Under the pieces are notes generated by a model. The model was not told where the DNA came from and did not search any database. It was given only the letters and a program-made list of their open reading frames with translations. The position numbers were made by a program, and so were the translations under genes. This document shows positions 46,880 to 61,415 of a stretch of DNA of 64,000 nt, piece by piece (position 1 is the first letter of the stretch; every line of letters begins with the position of its first letter). Source of the DNA: Druceiella hillmani (Eukaryota; Arthropoda; Insecta; Lepidoptera; Hepialidae); the NCBI GenBank assembly GCA_039881145.1, contig JAYKKI010000077.1, positions 331,001-395,000 on the forward strand. The letters are read 5' to 3'.

Positions 46880-48060
46880 AATTTTGGTTTAGATCAAAGA
46901 AAAGTTTTTGAAAAGGATAAATAACTTAGCAGCAATGATCCTGAAATAAGTCTCTCTGAAAATGGCGCAGGTGGTACTGGCAAAATATTGAATGCATTAA
47001 ATGAAAATGTAGCTATTGATGCTCTTGCAAGCGTTGCCATACCTTGAATGTTAATAGCTCAACTATTCACACGCTACTAAAACTAATAGTCGCATGTGGA
47101 TTTCCACGCAAATACAAATTTAATAAAATCTAATACAAATACAATATAAACTCTAATTACTTTTACAGGTCTTAATATTAGATCTTTCCGAAGTTTTGCT
47201 ATTAATAGCTAATATAATATGCATGATATATAACATAAAATTAATGCATATTTGTTTACATTTTAGGGAAAATTATGATAGCTCCGAGAAAGACTATTAT
47301 TAGTTTGGAACAAAAAATATTTTGATTTTCACTAATGACAGCTACTTCACGTGAGAGGACACTCACTATTTGAAGATATTTCTGCTTTATTATATATAAA
47401 TAAATTGCTGGTTCATTAAGGGCTCTTAATTTCTGAAAATAATCATTTGCTTATAAGGCACTCACTACTAGCATGCAACAGAAAAACTATTCTTTGTGTG
47501 TACATATGTTAAATAATTTGTGACTTGTAATTATTAGTAATTGTACTTAATTATGCAATAGATCAGTTAACTCCAATACTGAATCAAGTGAACATAATTA
47601 AGGGAAATTACCATTTATCTAACATCTTAACCTTAGAATATATTACGAATATAGACGCAATGGATGAAATAGACTGCAAAAGACATAGTGAGAAAAAGCA
47701 CAGGAGGCGTTAGAAAAATATGAAGAAGATCCAGCAATGACTGTCAGAAAAAAAAAGGAAATATAAATTAAAAAAGTTTGAATAATGCTTAGCTGAAATA
47801 TTGATGTAGTCATTAGTTTTGTCAATGGGTCAATTAATATACTAGAACAAATTCAATAGGACATTGGCAATAGTTAAGACATTAAAAATAATATTTGGTC
47901 GTGGTATAATTCAAGAGATAGAAAGGGTAAAAATTAAATTTTAAATACTAAGTACAACATGTTTCCCACAACGACTTCCAATATTTTTAGCTTACACCAT
48001 CGCAATTCACAAAAACCAAGGTTTGAAGCTTGACAAGGCCGAGTAAAATTTGTTACTCTA
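46880..48060 (+). pseudogene. Pif1-like helicase relic, copy B
   Basis: Duplicate of the 27.5-28.5 kb helicase, more complete at the C-terminus. L-D-Q-R-K-V-F-E-K (about 46890) precedes G-A-G-G-T-G-K (Walker A, about 46965-46985), which is closer to consensus than in copy A. N-S-S-T-I-H-T-L-L-K-L-I-V follows. The Walker B region near 47185-47210 has lost the D-E pair (L-I-L-D-L-S-E-V). The last motif block, P-Q-R-L-P-I-F-L-A-Y-T-I-A-I-H-K-N-Q-G-L-K-L-D (about 47970-48035), matches the Pif1 consensus with I-H-K-S-Q-G. Many stops and frameshifts. It is complementary to copy A in which motifs survive. Confidence 0.75.
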
Positions 48061-49183
48061 TGAGTAAAAATTTAAATGAATTACACTTAATAAACTTACG
48101 AGCCTAGCCAGATGAAAATTCAAGAAAGTGCTATAACAAGGTACAATCAACTTAAGTAGCATTATAGGCCAGATTCACAGAAAATACGTTATGAAAAGAA
48201 TGGACACACAAAAGTTATATTAAAATATGATTATCGCCATGAAATCCTGGCAGGTTTAAATATGATGGTAATTTCATTACAGACTTTATCACATTTTAAG
48301 TTTGGTGCATGGAGAAGTGCTTTTGAACTCGGCATAGTTTCAGATTTCACCAACTTTTTTAGTCTAACAATTTATTACTATTCAAAGAGAACTTGTGCCA
48401 ATTTTTTTAACATTTACGTTTTTGTGGTATTAACAATTTCGTATAAGTTTAGACCGATATCTATGATGGCAAAAATGTGAAAGAAACATTTAAAAAATTT
48501 AGATTAGTCATATTCTGTATCAGGGGCAGGAAATTTCTTAATGAATTGTTAATGAGTTTTGAAAAGTGAATGAACTTTTCAAACCAAATTCCGTCCTTCC
48601 GTTTTCTCATACCCGTTTATATTTTTTTATGCAGTATTTGATTATTTAGCAATTACAGTTTATTTAATATACAATTTAACTGCCTCCATTACGTTTGAAT
48701 TAGAATTAATATTGTTCTGTCTTACAATATGCAGCGTCATAAAATATGTAAATTTTTCTTCAAATAATTTCTTGTAAAATTGATTGGAAATAAACAGAAC
48801 ATGCTTTGTATTCATACTGCATTTTTTACCAGTCTGTGACCACATTTTAGAAAAAAACAATTTCGGTCAGATTAGATTTCAAAAGTCAACAATGCTAAAT
48901 ATAAAAAAAATTAATAATTTTAAATAAAATATATGTGGCTAACGACAGTGCGCAATAATAGTTCCATTTATTAATTTTTTGATATAATATTTAGTAAATT
49001 TCGTCCCGAAAAATATGAATTAAACTCATGAGGAATTTACCGACAAGACAGAAAATTTAGATTTTAATACATAAAATTATATAATAATTACGATCTGACA
49101 TCTTACGGCATGAATACGAGGTTTTAATATTTCGGCAGCTTTGCTATATTGCATTGCTCATATTGACGTCTTAAGACATGTGA

Positions 49184-49629
49184 TTAATGCAACATATAAA
49201 ATTTTGTTGCTGAATAAAAATAAGCATCTCCATCTTTCAAAATGTTCACAAGGGTTTTTTCTTGGCACAGGTAGCTAATCGTTAAATAAGGAATGTTTTG
49301 TTCCATCGTGCATAATGATGCTTTTGATTTTATTAACGTCTTCTTTCCAAGATTATTTTTGCAAAAGTTTTGCTTATCAGGTGTCAGCATTTCGATAGAT
49401 TCTGTCACTCGCTACTCCTCCCTCGTGTTGTAATATATGCATGTTTTGTCGTCAGTGATATTGTACGAATCTTATTATAACAATCCTCCCCAATATCTAC
49501 GCAACAATTTATTTGTTTCTTAAATGTAATATTAGATATTTTTTTTGCAATTGAAGTGGCCATTCTTAAGTAGAGATGGATGTAATTCATGGATCTGATG
49601 GACAAATTCGTAACCAGGTTGCAGGTCAT
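49184..49629 (-). other. Unidentified minus frames in duplication copy B
   Basis: Two adjoining minus-strand frames, 49629-49405 (74 codons) and 49408-49184 (74 codons). The first has the counterpart at 29830-30110 in copy A, where it is broken. No family recognised; possibly a decayed exon on the same strand as the Gr genes. Confidence 0.35.
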
Positions 49630-50219
49630 AGCGATAGGTTATTTTTAGTTTATTTAGTTTGGTTGAAGATCCTTCATTCATCAGGAGTACAAGAATCCTC
49701 GCAAACAAAGTGAAAATGTTATATGTTCAAAAGGTCAGATTTCATAACAATTGTCAGCAGAATTAATAACAAACAAATAAATTATACTGATTCTTAATCA
49801 ATCTCAACAAAGCAGTTTACACATTTTATAAACTGTTTAACAGACATTATATGTTATTGAGCACTTATATCCTCCCTAATTGTAAGATATAGATAAAAAT
49901 ATTAGACATATAACAGCAAACATTAAATGCGTTACATTATATAGTTATTCTATATAATCTCTTCAGAAATATGTTGAAAATTAAATGTTAAAAACTTGTT
50001 TTTAGAAGAATTAGTTTCAAGTTTTTGTGACATTTTGTGAACAATTTTTTAATAATTTTTCAAAAATATATCATGTTACATAACTTATGTGTTATAATTT
50101 TTATAGCAGTACATTAAAAACAGAAAAGTGATGATGTACAGTTAGCGTTATACCATAATTAGTCATACATTAAAGGCTGGTAAAAGTAGCTTAAAATAGA
50201 TAAACAACCTTAAGAAACT

Positions 50220-50395
50220 GGATCAAAACAATAGCATAACTGGAAGCAAGCCTAGAAAATTGAATAGGAACGAAGTTCGCAGTCTGTAGAAGCTAAAATT
50301 TTTTTACGAATGTCATTTTTTTTTAATTTACCCTATTTGCTAGAATAGAGGCTATTATATTTTAGTATGCTCCACATGATGTTAGATATTGGATG
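50220..50395 (-). pseudogene. Gustatory receptor last exon, decayed duplicate
   Basis: Partner of the exon at 33049-33230. The CTTTTTTCAG acceptor and the following CATCCA are kept (about 50385-50400), as is A-I-V-L-I-Q-F-L-K-V at the end. The middle has an A/T-rich replacement of about 60 bp (50295-50355), and stops interrupt it. Helix 7 is therefore recognisable but the exon cannot be translated. Confidence 0.75.
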
Positions 50396-52385
50396 CTGAA
50401 AAAAGAAAATGACATAAGCTTATGGAAGTACTGTTAATGAATCTAAAAAATGGGCAACAGAGTCCCAATCAGGATAGAATGCTTGCAAAACTAGAGAATG
50501 GCAGATGTTTCAAGAAGAAACATTTTATGTATTCCTTGTATATAGGCAGTGGTAACCAGATTTGTCTGTCGTTAGTAAAAGTAATGGTTTTAAATGTGTA
50601 TATTATGTGTATGTGTAGATTTCGACATAGATGTACAAATTATGCGCAAAAAACAATCTTTGTGGTGTTTTCAAGGTTTTACTGGCAAGCCATTAAAGAT
50701 ATCTGAGAACAATATATGATAAAATTGTTAACATTAACTAATTCTATAAAAAAGAGCACATGTCTATCTTTAATTTGTAAGGCATACCAATGAAATATAT
50801 ATTTTGTGTCCAATGTATGTTGGAACAACTAGATATGAATCGTTGTTCATTTAAATATTTATGTCACAAATAAAAAATTTTAAGGTTGCTCTGCTTTTTG
50901 CTAATAGATAGATTTATTTCTGAGTAAGGTTTCATTGTATAAATTATGAATAAATTAGACGTATTGCTTTGTGTAAATTAGCCGACCTGTGACATTGAAT
51001 TCGTGAAGAAATCCACTGTATGACTGGTTGGACTTGGCGTTGAGTACGTAAATCATCAGATACATGTCAAAACAATGTGTGGCAAAGTTGTCAGTCATAA
51101 ATAGTTCTTTTTCAAAATTTGTGACGGTATCTAAATTTATACTAAAGTTAGACGACACTTTTGAAAAACAAGTTGTGATCAAAAGTTTCTATTAACAATA
51201 GTCGCTTAGGAATTGTGAATTTGAAGAATGTAATTTATATTTTATTTTAGTAAAAGTTGTCACTGTGGGTGACCAAATTCCAAAAGTTGGGGTTTTATGT
51301 TCAAAACTACAAAGCCATTTATCGCAGCCTGGTTTACTGAATGTGATTTTTTTGCCCGAGTGCTAAGTTTTTCTTTTAAGTTCACTAAATGTGGTGAATC
51401 AGAATCCTATCTAAAAACACATGCAGATGGTACTAGAAGTTACAGTTCACCATTGGTAAAGAATTGGTCTTTGTTCAGCTGGTATTTGTCGATAACATAT
51501 TTTTTTTATATATTTCCTCGTCTAATCACATTTTTCCATTAAGTAGAAGCAGCAGTGGATTACTCACTCGCAAATTGTGTGATTGACTTCAAGTCAACGG
51601 AAGTCTTAGAAGGGTATGCTTTCAGAAATCCTTTGAAGCAATAATCCAAAGTTTTTAAACATCAAATACAGTATGCAATAAGCTATCGACTTGGAGACCA
51701 TAACGATGTAAATATGTTTTTGTAAATGAGGTATAACTTCTTTCACTGTTTAGCAACAAAAGAATTGTTACAATTTAGGTGTAGGTAACATGTTGAGTCA
51801 TCATAAAAGAAAAAAGTCAAAAATGAAGACACGTAGTTACAAATACACTTTTGATTCCTGTTACAACTGCATGATACTACTGATAATGACTTTGGCTATG
51901 AAACTTTATAAAATAAAAATGTTATTTATGTAAAATTATTAAATTTGCCACCTCACAGTAAATTGAAGTTACCAAATAAAGCAAATAATATATTCTCTCG
52001 CTTTGCTGTAAAAAACACAATAATAGATGGACATTTAGGAGGTAAACAAAAGATAAATTGTTAATTAGTTTATTTCTTAAATATTTTTGTAATTCTGATG
52101 TGACAGTGAGATTTGGTTGTAAGAATTGAATTCAGTTTATCAAAATTTAAGAAGTGTATCTGTTCATTACTCCAAGAAACTAGTGCTACAGAACAATGAG
52201 TTTTTAAAAAAGTACTAAATGCTTCAAATATCTTATAAATTAAATGAATATGTTTTTTTTAGCTTCAGCAGTAAATGGTATTTTATATACGCTGAGCAGA
52301 TCCCAATAACATATTACATTTCTTCATAATATAAGTGGATATATCATTTGAATAAGTTAATATTTTAAGAAGTTTGACGGGGTAA

Positions 52386-55300
52386 GTAAATATCACAGAT
52401 ATGTAGTGGTAAGCTGCAGGCAGGAGAGTTTAGGGGGTGTTTGCCTGCGGCCACTGCTACGATCAGTGCCTTCCACTCAGACTATCAAAAACTTGTTTAA
52501 TTTAATTTTGAACAACTAAAAACAGAATAAATTATACCTAATACTAAGAATCTAATGAGGTAATCCCTAAAATGACAATGTTAATAGTACCATATATCAT
52601 GCATAGATAAATATTCAACTGAATTATTAGTTCCTAGTACTATTAGTTGCGGTTAGTATTTTGTTTCATGTAGGTGTTTCATGTGTTTATCCAGAAGGAA
52701 AAAACAACCACTAGTGAAATGATCACCCACTGTATTATAAACAAATTATAGAGCTTGTTTTCTTTGAAAAATTATGAAACTTTAAAAATCTATGTTTAAA
52801 CTGTTAAGGAATCAAGTATTACATTTTCAGTTAAGGAAGCAAGTCCAAATGGCTTTCAAAAGCAAAACCAACAAAAATCATGGACAGAAAAGGTATTTTG
52901 CAAAATTACAAAAATCACTAGCTGGATCTATGTCAATACACGTCGTTGAAATAGAAGAATGCAGTAGAGAACAAGAAAAAAATTGAGTAAAATGAAGACA
53001 GGAAAGAAAAATGAAATTAAATAGAAGAAAACGGGTGAATTGAAAAAAAATATTAATGCTATTGTAGAGCAAAAGAAAATGAAAACTTCCATGAAAATAA
53101 AAATGGACGTCAGTTCCGTAACATGCCTCCACTTCATTCAAAGTGGCTGCAAACTGACGTATGTCCCTAATGAATTATAAGCAGAATGAAATCATCGAGC
53201 ATTGCAATGAGACCTCCATACAAGGAGGGTCATTTGTTTCCATAGAAAGACAGGGTGAACACGCTGAAGGAATTTTCATTGTTTTCGATCAGCTGAATGG
53301 TTGCTCACGTCTTCTTCAGTTGCAAGGAGTTATCAACAAAAGTGGTAAGCTCATTGCCAGTTGCAAATATATCACGAACTCTCAAAAAGTTTTGTCCCAT
53401 CTGGTAAAAATAATTTGAAAAAATGGTAAAAATAAGTAATTTGAATCACACAAAAAATTCAACTTCAGAAAATAATGGAAATTTCTTGAAACCGATAAAA
53501 TAATACAATACATATCCTAATTGATAGCCGATGTAATTAAATGAGGATACATGGTAAAAGATTAAGAACCTTTTTGAGATTGCTTTTCTATATTAGAATG
53601 GATTGCATTTTATATATTGAGTAATATTCTACAATACTTGATAAAAGTGAACTGAATATTACATTTGGCAGAATTCAGAGTTATAGTAATTCCGCTGCAA
53701 TATCAAGTCGTTAAATGAATTTTTTCGAGTTACTGAGGAACCAAAATATTGAATGTCCCAGCCTTCTTCAAGTGGTTTGGAATACTTGAATGATTGATAT
53801 CCAATGTTTCAACAATTATTACATCACTTAAACTATATTTGACACACCTTATGTCTTGATTTTGTCATCATCAACCTTGGTGGGTTTGCATGACTAAGGA
53901 GTGTCATTGAGACCAAAACTACCAGCACGTAATTTTATGAACATCATTGGCATTGGATTCTTCCCTGTGGAAGAAGAACAGTAAAACATAACAAAAACGT
54001 ACAGTTTGTTCTTCCATCTCCATAATATTATTTATTGTGGATTTCACTTCTCCATTATTGTTAATAGCAGCAAGTACACATATAGGTAAAAAGGCTTTAA
54101 AACTGGTTATCTCATAATGTGTAAAATAGTAAAGAAAAAATGTTGATATATAAATTATATGATATATAAATTATATTATAACACCATACGCTTTTGTGAA
54201 TCTGTGCTACCTGTAATAAAGTGAAGAAATATTATGTGTTTTTATAAAACCACTTATTATAAATTGAATGCTAAATTAAAATGTAAAGGATAAAAAATTT
54301 CTCTTAGTTTTCTGATCGTTGTTAATAAATCTTAATTAAGTAGATACAATAGTAAATTTCTGTCGTGAAATCTATGTAGTGAAATAATTGGTTCTGAATT
54401 TATTCTAGAATTGATTCTGAATTTTATTGTAAAATATAGTAATTGTATTAAACATTTCACAAAGAGTGATATAGCTTATATAATTCTAAAGCATATTAGT
54501 AACCTATTACTACAATTATTACTTAAATTAACGTAGGAATTCAGCATGTTTGTAAAAGTATTAAAAAGAATTGAGTCCAAAATTTTGAACACAAAGGGGT
54601 TATTAAGAACTAAGATTATAAATAGTAATGAAGTCAATATCCAAAGTATTATCTTATAGAGAGGCGCTTGCAAACGAAGCACCATAGAGTAAGTACGGGC
54701 TTTATGTGCATGTCGTTTGGGTCAGGATTCGCTTTCAAAATGACGCTATTTTAAGGGAACACGTAATTATATGTTAAACACTTACTTAAATTGTCATTTT
54801 ATATTTGACCAACACTATAAAGTTATGTGCCATCAAAACTATTTATGAAATCTGGTGCACTGATTCGTTAAAAAGATAAAGTTCATGCCTATGTTCATGT
54901 TTATGAAAAGTACATTCAAACTTACTCCAATCACTAGAAATGAAAAACTTGCTTGATTACAAAAACATACGTCGTTATTAATTCCAAAAAAGTCAGTGGC
55001 GGTGAAGCATAGATATCAAAGAGTCGGTATAAAATGAAATGAATGAAAAACACACAATCATTCGTAAGTTTTTGCGAATTTGGAAAACTATAATTTGGTA
55101 ACCACATTTATTTATTTGAAGTTTCACGTAAACACCAAGTCATAAAAAATATTGCAAAGGCAATAAAAAGGTGATCAAGATATTTAACAAATTATAAATA
55201 TAATGTCGTATTTCATAAAATCATATATGGCTTATAAGAAATTAACATTGTGAGTCAAGAAACTACATAAAATAGATTATTTTAACTATTTGACGATTTC

Positions 55301-58150
55301 ATCATTAAAAATCCCATCAGTTTCCGTGCGACATAACTCGATAATTTAGTGTCACATTTACTTGTGTCCACAAAGTCAAAGACGAATAATAATGAAAATA
55401 TTTCTAGTTTTTTTCGCGGCTACCCAGTTAATATGAGAGATAAATTGCTGAAATGACGTTAGTAAACGTGTATTTGGAAATGTACGTAGGGTTCGATGAC
55501 CACCATATTTATCATTAACAATGGAAATATTCTAAGGAACTACGGAGACATTCTGAGGGATTATGATGGACTACAAAGATATTCGGAGGAACTCCTAAAC
55601 AAATAGGAGTATAAGACCCTTTTAAGCAGTTGTACAATAAATTTGAACTCATTTGATGTGTCTGTGTTAGTACTTCAATTACATATTGTGGCTATGGTCT
55701 CAGAACGGTGTTGGGAGCTGTTAACCAAACTCCTCAAAGAGGAAGAGTAGTTTTGTGGAATTTAAATTTATTTGCCTTGTCTTGACAAATTCTACGTTCA
55801 CATATAGTTATCAGGGTTTTATGGTAGAGCTGCAAGGTAAATTAAAATTTTTTTCGCTTGTCTGATTTTCAAAACGATTACAGGAACTCTTTCATGATGA
55901 GGAGTATATTCATAGTATTTGCCCTTATTTTAATTTTCTTGACGAAACTTTAGATTAAAATTTGAAGCCAAGATCGTAGTTCAGAATCAAGAGTTAAGCC
56001 AAAATTAACGATTAAGTGCAGATTTATCATTTTTACGCTCATTTTACACTGAGTATTTTTGTTCTAAGTTGTAGCCAGATTCTAACGATGGAGTCGGAAG
56101 TTGGCGAGAAGTACTCCTCAATGTTGAGCTACAGATTCGCTGAGATTATGCTCGTCTGACTAGTTTTAGCAAGTTCTTTCATAACACAGTGGCAGTTAAA
56201 TAAATATGTACAGGTATATACAAAGACGTCATGCCCTGATTACATTGAAGAGGAAAATGTCGCATATGTATACAGGTACATATAAATGTAATTATGCTAA
56301 ATAAACTTTGCAATTCCTGTTGAATTTAAATAAACTAGGTACACTTGAATTCTTCCAAAGTTTGTAATTTCCTGTGCAATGCAGGATATTTTGAGCGTGA
56401 AAAATATAGGAATAAATTTTTTAAACAAAAGAAATTAACCAATTTGAAATAATTGGATAAAGAAGGCACCGAATGCAAAAATACGAGTTGGAACTTTTGC
56501 AGTAAAATATTATATCCGAACATACACAAAATTTGAAAACAGAGCCACCATTCGAGATTTCACTTTGGCCTGAATACCACTGTGCACTGTTTATTATTTC
56601 ATGTTACTTTATTAATATATTAAACCGTTGGCATAATATGGTTAAAATAATTAAACTATAAAGCTAAACGCTAATTTTATTCGCTAAAACTAGATACAGG
56701 AATACTAGCAAAATAGTGCAAGGAACAAAAGTCCAATCAGAATCACCTGCATGATGTTTGTCTTGTTATCGTGCACCAATATAGCTTCATTTGAACTGGT
56801 ACGTTGTTTACAATATATCGCTAAATGTGTGCTATCTTAAATTACAAACAATGATGGCGACTTCTCAGTTGAACACTCGCAGTACAGCGGGTAGTCTTAA
56901 AGTTGCTATCACTTTCTATTGTCACTAGGTCTAGTGCCAAATGATTTTTACTTTTCATTTCAGTCATTCGTATGAGACTATGAGGAAATGTAGCCTTTTC
57001 CCTGTTTCTTCCGCTTATCAGAAATTCCATCTCTTCGGCAACTTGAATATTTCACATAGAATTTTTAGGATGTATTAGAAACAAAGTTTTTTTAATTAAT
57101 AAAATTAAAATATTGATACCAGAATAATTATCATTTTTATTTATCAGCAACGCTTTCGTACGTCTCAATATATTTCATGTGAAAGTGATGCATAATCTAG
57201 TTATATTTGTTGCTTGTTTCCAACATGTTCCAAATAGTAATAAAGTTGTCTTTGTTTGGACTTTTAGAATACCGTACTAATTGTCTTTTGGATAAAATTC
57301 TAAATAGTTTTTCAGCTACGACGTAATGATTCGGTTCAGCTGTGTGTATTCAACATAATATTTTCTCCTGTTTATTACAATTGAATTTGAAACTCATTCT
57401 ATTCATGGAACAGATAACCACCATTTACTACTCGACGACGTCAATTCCTTCTACCACACGAACATATAAAGCTGTTGCAGCTTCCCTTGGAGCCTTCCCT
57501 TCCCCTCTTCTGAGCGCCTCTATTCATGTCTTCTTTTGAGACTTTATTTTTCCAGATATTTCTAAATCTCTTCTATCATATTGTTTATTGGATATTTTAC
57601 AAATAGATCTTTGAAGTCGTCTTCTTGCCCCTACTTCTCACTCCCACTAGAAACCAATACTCTCTTCTTCCTCACTTTCAAATATATTGGTGCGTGTTTG
57701 GTAATTCCGCTTTCCCTGATGTATCGTTGCACATATAATTCTAATATCGCCACTATGAGCATCACCCTCGATGCTTTTTCTCACTGTCCTTTCTACGTCA
57801 CGTAGCAATAAAGGACAGTAAGTAGAAATCCTGTTATATATTTATATACTTCTTTCTTGCTTTCATACTGAAACCGTATACCTTGACTTTTCCATTGCAG
57901 AAGATTCCTTCAGGCTTGATTTTTAGAATACCTGAGTATACTGACTTCACGTCATTCAATAGTTTTTTTAAAATTTTTATTATCGCAAACTTTATCTCCG
58001 AACACTTATTATCAACGGTATTGGGCTTTGTTAAATTGGAGAACCTCCGTCAATAAAACCCCCACTGGCTTGTGAAAGGAGAGATTCTTGAAGGCGAAAA
58101 CACCCACACCAACAGAACATCGCTGTTCATCGATGTTGTGTTCTCCAGAG
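52386..58150. other. Long intergenic stretch, no gene recognised
   Basis: Nearly 6 kb in which I recognise no gene family. Open stretches include 52792-52986 (64 codons, Lys/Gln-rich, no ATG needed), 53161-53418 (85 codons), 54476-54685 minus (69, hydrophobic) and 57342-57539 (65). None shows a domain motif. Near 55530-55600 the motif ATTCTRAGGA-like recurs loosely. Confidence 0.35.
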
Positions 58151-58399
58151 GAAAATTTAACGTATCAAAATACCACAAAAAAGGAGAAAGTTCTTAGTTT
58201 ATTGACACCGGAGCTTTTGCAAGCCTTGTAAATGGACTGAAACGTCATTAATGCACGCCAAGGTAGAAGGTAACATCTTAATACTTTTACGTTCACTTAT
58301 TTTATGGTTATGGTTACACAAAAATTTATGAAAAGACATATTAGTTTTACTACTAGCCTTAAATATTGCACTAATAAATCTGCACGTTTTCGTCAAAAC

Positions 58400-58760
58400 T
58401 TATGAAGAGATTGGGTAGGCCAGAAGCTTATGCTTTAAAGGTGAATCAGAATAACAATTCATATTTCCCCCACTGTCCCTCCTGGACACAAGACAGTCAA
58501 AAAAGTCAATTTCTGACGGTTTAGTTGAAATTTTATGTGCGACTTCTGAACGTACATAGAGTTTAATACGCTTAGAATGCATCGTATTAAAACCGTCAAA
58601 TGGTCGTGAAAACCATTCCGTACATGAGATTCATACGAACATTTTCGAAAAATATTGTCATGTCCATGACATAAGCAACACTATAATTGATACCGAGAAT
58701 TATAATAGGTAGATAGCGGTTAAAATTGAGACGTTTGCTAAGTTGTCTGTGGTTTACCGT
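58400..58760 (-). pseudogene. Possible Penelope-like RT scrap
   Basis: On the minus strand A-Y-V-M-D-M-T-I-F-F (about 58670-58640) stands where Penelope-like reverse transcriptases have R-Y-V-D-D-T-F. F-N-T-M-H-S-K-R-I-K-L-Y-V and E-I-D-F-F-D-C-L-V-S-R-R-D-S-G follow at the spacing of their N-S-I-H..I-x-F-T and I-x-F-L-D-x-x-x-x-R blocks. Frames differ and the catalytic Asp pair is altered. No GIY-YIG domain was found. Weak, positional evidence only. Confidence 0.3.
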
Positions 58761-61036
58761 AATTTTCTTTCAATGAATATTATCAATATTTGTACCGATT
58801 TGCTCAAAATTTAACTCAACAAAGAGCGGACATCATCCGCTCCCATGATATTGAGTACAAAATTAAATATATCGATATAAATGGTTTGAATTCCTTTAAA
58901 CAATTTTCAGGACACCATACATAGAGACTATGAAGAAATAATACAAAATTGATAAATATAAACGATACAAAACGGTAAATAATTTGGAACGTTCCTTTAC
59001 TTCTCTTTGTATTTGAGTTCGATAACACTTATCGTAAAAATAAAATTTAATACAGCCTATTTCAAACGATAAATGTTCCAATTAATATTAATTCAAATAA
59101 TTATTTTTCCTCGTTTTCAACATTGCTATTTCGTTTAAATTTTTGTTATGCGATTCGTGCACATCATGCGAGTTAACTTGAACTCGATAGCTTATGTATG
59201 CGAATCAACGAGAACATATAGTTAATAATTAATTATACTTATGAGAGGACGATATTACCGTTTGGGTTACCCTACATTAAGTTTTGTGTTTTAAACAAGT
59301 ATGACAAAAAATATTAATATATGACGTTCCAAAAGTCATTAATCTAATGTGTGAGGTAAAGTATGTTTGACAGACGCCAAGTCATTAATTTGTGATCATC
59401 TACGTATATATTTCATTCGGCTGCGCAACTTACTTTATCCATAAATTTGTGTCTCGTCCTAATGCAACAAAAGTCATTGCGAATTGTTAAGTAATTAATA
59501 ATTCATAATTCGAGTAAAACAATTTAATACAACTAAGAAGTTCATGTCGGTAAACCGTGCCAAACAATTGTGAGAAGTAATAATTATTTCCTACATTGAT
59601 ATTTTTACTGAATGAAAATTTTTCATTCTTTTCTCCATGGTGTTATGAAAATACTTAAAATGTATGCTTTGTGTTAACAGACAGGAAGCATATTTCCAAG
59701 TTTTTATTTTTTCATATAATGGCTTGCCCTAGTTAACGTTTAGCTTTTTCAACAAACATTAACTCAGTTAATCACTCAATTAGTCAAAGCTATCATTAAC
59801 TTAGTTAATATCTTAAAATTTACAATAATTCCGCATGGCGAATCTTTACACCGTGTACGCAGTCATAAAAAAATAAATGATGATATCGTCCTTTTGTAAA
59901 CAATCACCTACATGTGTTAATGAAATTTTCAAAGCTATATTATATTTATTATATCAGCAACACCATTTTTTAAATTCATTTTTGTAAATATAAATCATTA
60001 ACGAATTGGTTACTGCCAGCCTGAGGTATTTCACTTGTATTTATTTTGCTAACTATGCATTTTAATTATTTCTTTTAAGAATTAAGTGCATGTATTATTT
60101 TTAAACAAATTTTGCTTAATTTCATATAAATTTTACATTTTTAGTTGTCAAGTAAAGTGGAAAAAAATTGTGACGTATGGTCACCTGTATACCAACGTAT
60201 TAGTCAGTTTTTTTTTAAATTAGGCCAATAGACATATTTTTTACACAAAAAAACAATATGACAGAAATGTTGCCTCCACCAGTATAAGGGTTGATAAAAA
60301 TACTGTAATAATCAACGTCAATTTTTTTCCTTTTTTTTTATATTTTTATGCATAAGAACATACACTTTTATTAAATAACTTAATAATATTTAGTAATGTT
60401 AGTATTTGAAAATTGATTTCGTTTTCTGATAAACCAGAAAAAAATTTAAAATAACCATGGACTAATATTTATTTTAGCAACGTTCTTAAATAATGAATTT
60501 GTTATGAAAATGAAATGTTGTTTACTATTAAAAAATCTATTTATAATTTACAAATTAAGACACGTTTACAACATTAATGAACTGAATCAGAACGACAGAA
60601 TAATTCGCGAAAAATTATAGAAAAGTGAGCAAAAATAAAACTCTATAGATCAAAGAACCAAAAGACGGTGAATAAACACAGATCGCTTACTTCTATGATG
60701 TCTTGAATAGTCTGCAAATGATGGTTGACCTGCAGTTGCTGAAAGAAGGAAATCATAAAATATTTCTATACGAATAGAACAGTGCGTGTATGTGTAATTT
60801 AAATGCATGAAGTATATTTTGCAATATTTAACTCACTAAATAATGCCATGTGACATTAATTAATTGCTAGGAAAATTTCATTGCATAAAACAAATATGCA
60901 TGGGCCATATATCAATCACAACTCATTCGTTCCTTTCGTATATTAAATATGTGTTGTATTAATATTATATGAATTTCTTATTCAGATTCCTTCTCCCCGA
61001 ACTCACTTTTAAATTTCTTAAGGTAAAAGTCTGTGT

Positions 61037-61113
<77 letters not shown>

Positions 61114-61415
61114 AATATACAAAGTACTTAGTCATTGATAAGGTAAGTGCCCTAATCCGAGAACAACTTTAACTTGCACGCTTTAAAGTAAATAAAACTC
61201 TTCTGTCTAATTAAATGAAACAATTTAATTGAATTATTTCACTTATATTATTTTATAATTATTAATGTTCACTGGTAATAATACCTCATTATAAAATCAA
61301 TCCAAGGTAGATGATGCTTCCTCTACAGCGTCAACAGAATCTAAAAAAATATTTCTAATTTAAAACACAATTGGTAAAAGTCAAATTAACTTCAACATTA
61401 ACCTCAACTTCAACA
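58761..61415. other. Intergenic, no gene recognised
   Basis: AT-rich, with a TA tract at 61044-61110. Minus frames at 58816-59081 are hydrophobic but unassigned. Confidence 0.4.
61044..61110. repeat. (TA)n microsatellite
   Basis: Uninterrupted TA run of about 67 bp, entered through CATACATA. Confidence 0.95.

Larger units (their letters stand above)
46870..52385. repeat. Segmental duplication, copy B
   Basis: Direct-orientation partner of 27460-35520 (see that entry for matched blocks). It is shorter (about 5.5 kb against 8.1 kb). The copies lie about 19 kb apart with the three-exon Gr gene between them. Divergence is high and indels numerous, so the duplication is old. Confidence 0.75.

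Noticed and set aside
52792..53141. Opposed long frames, Lys-rich on plus and Phe-rich on minus
   Set aside because: Explained by a purine-rich strand (A/G runs); no conserved motif on either side.
57342..57810. Coding region in open frames on both strands
   Set aside because: No motif, no splice sites and no paralogue in the window; low-complexity Thr/Ser/Pro stretch only.
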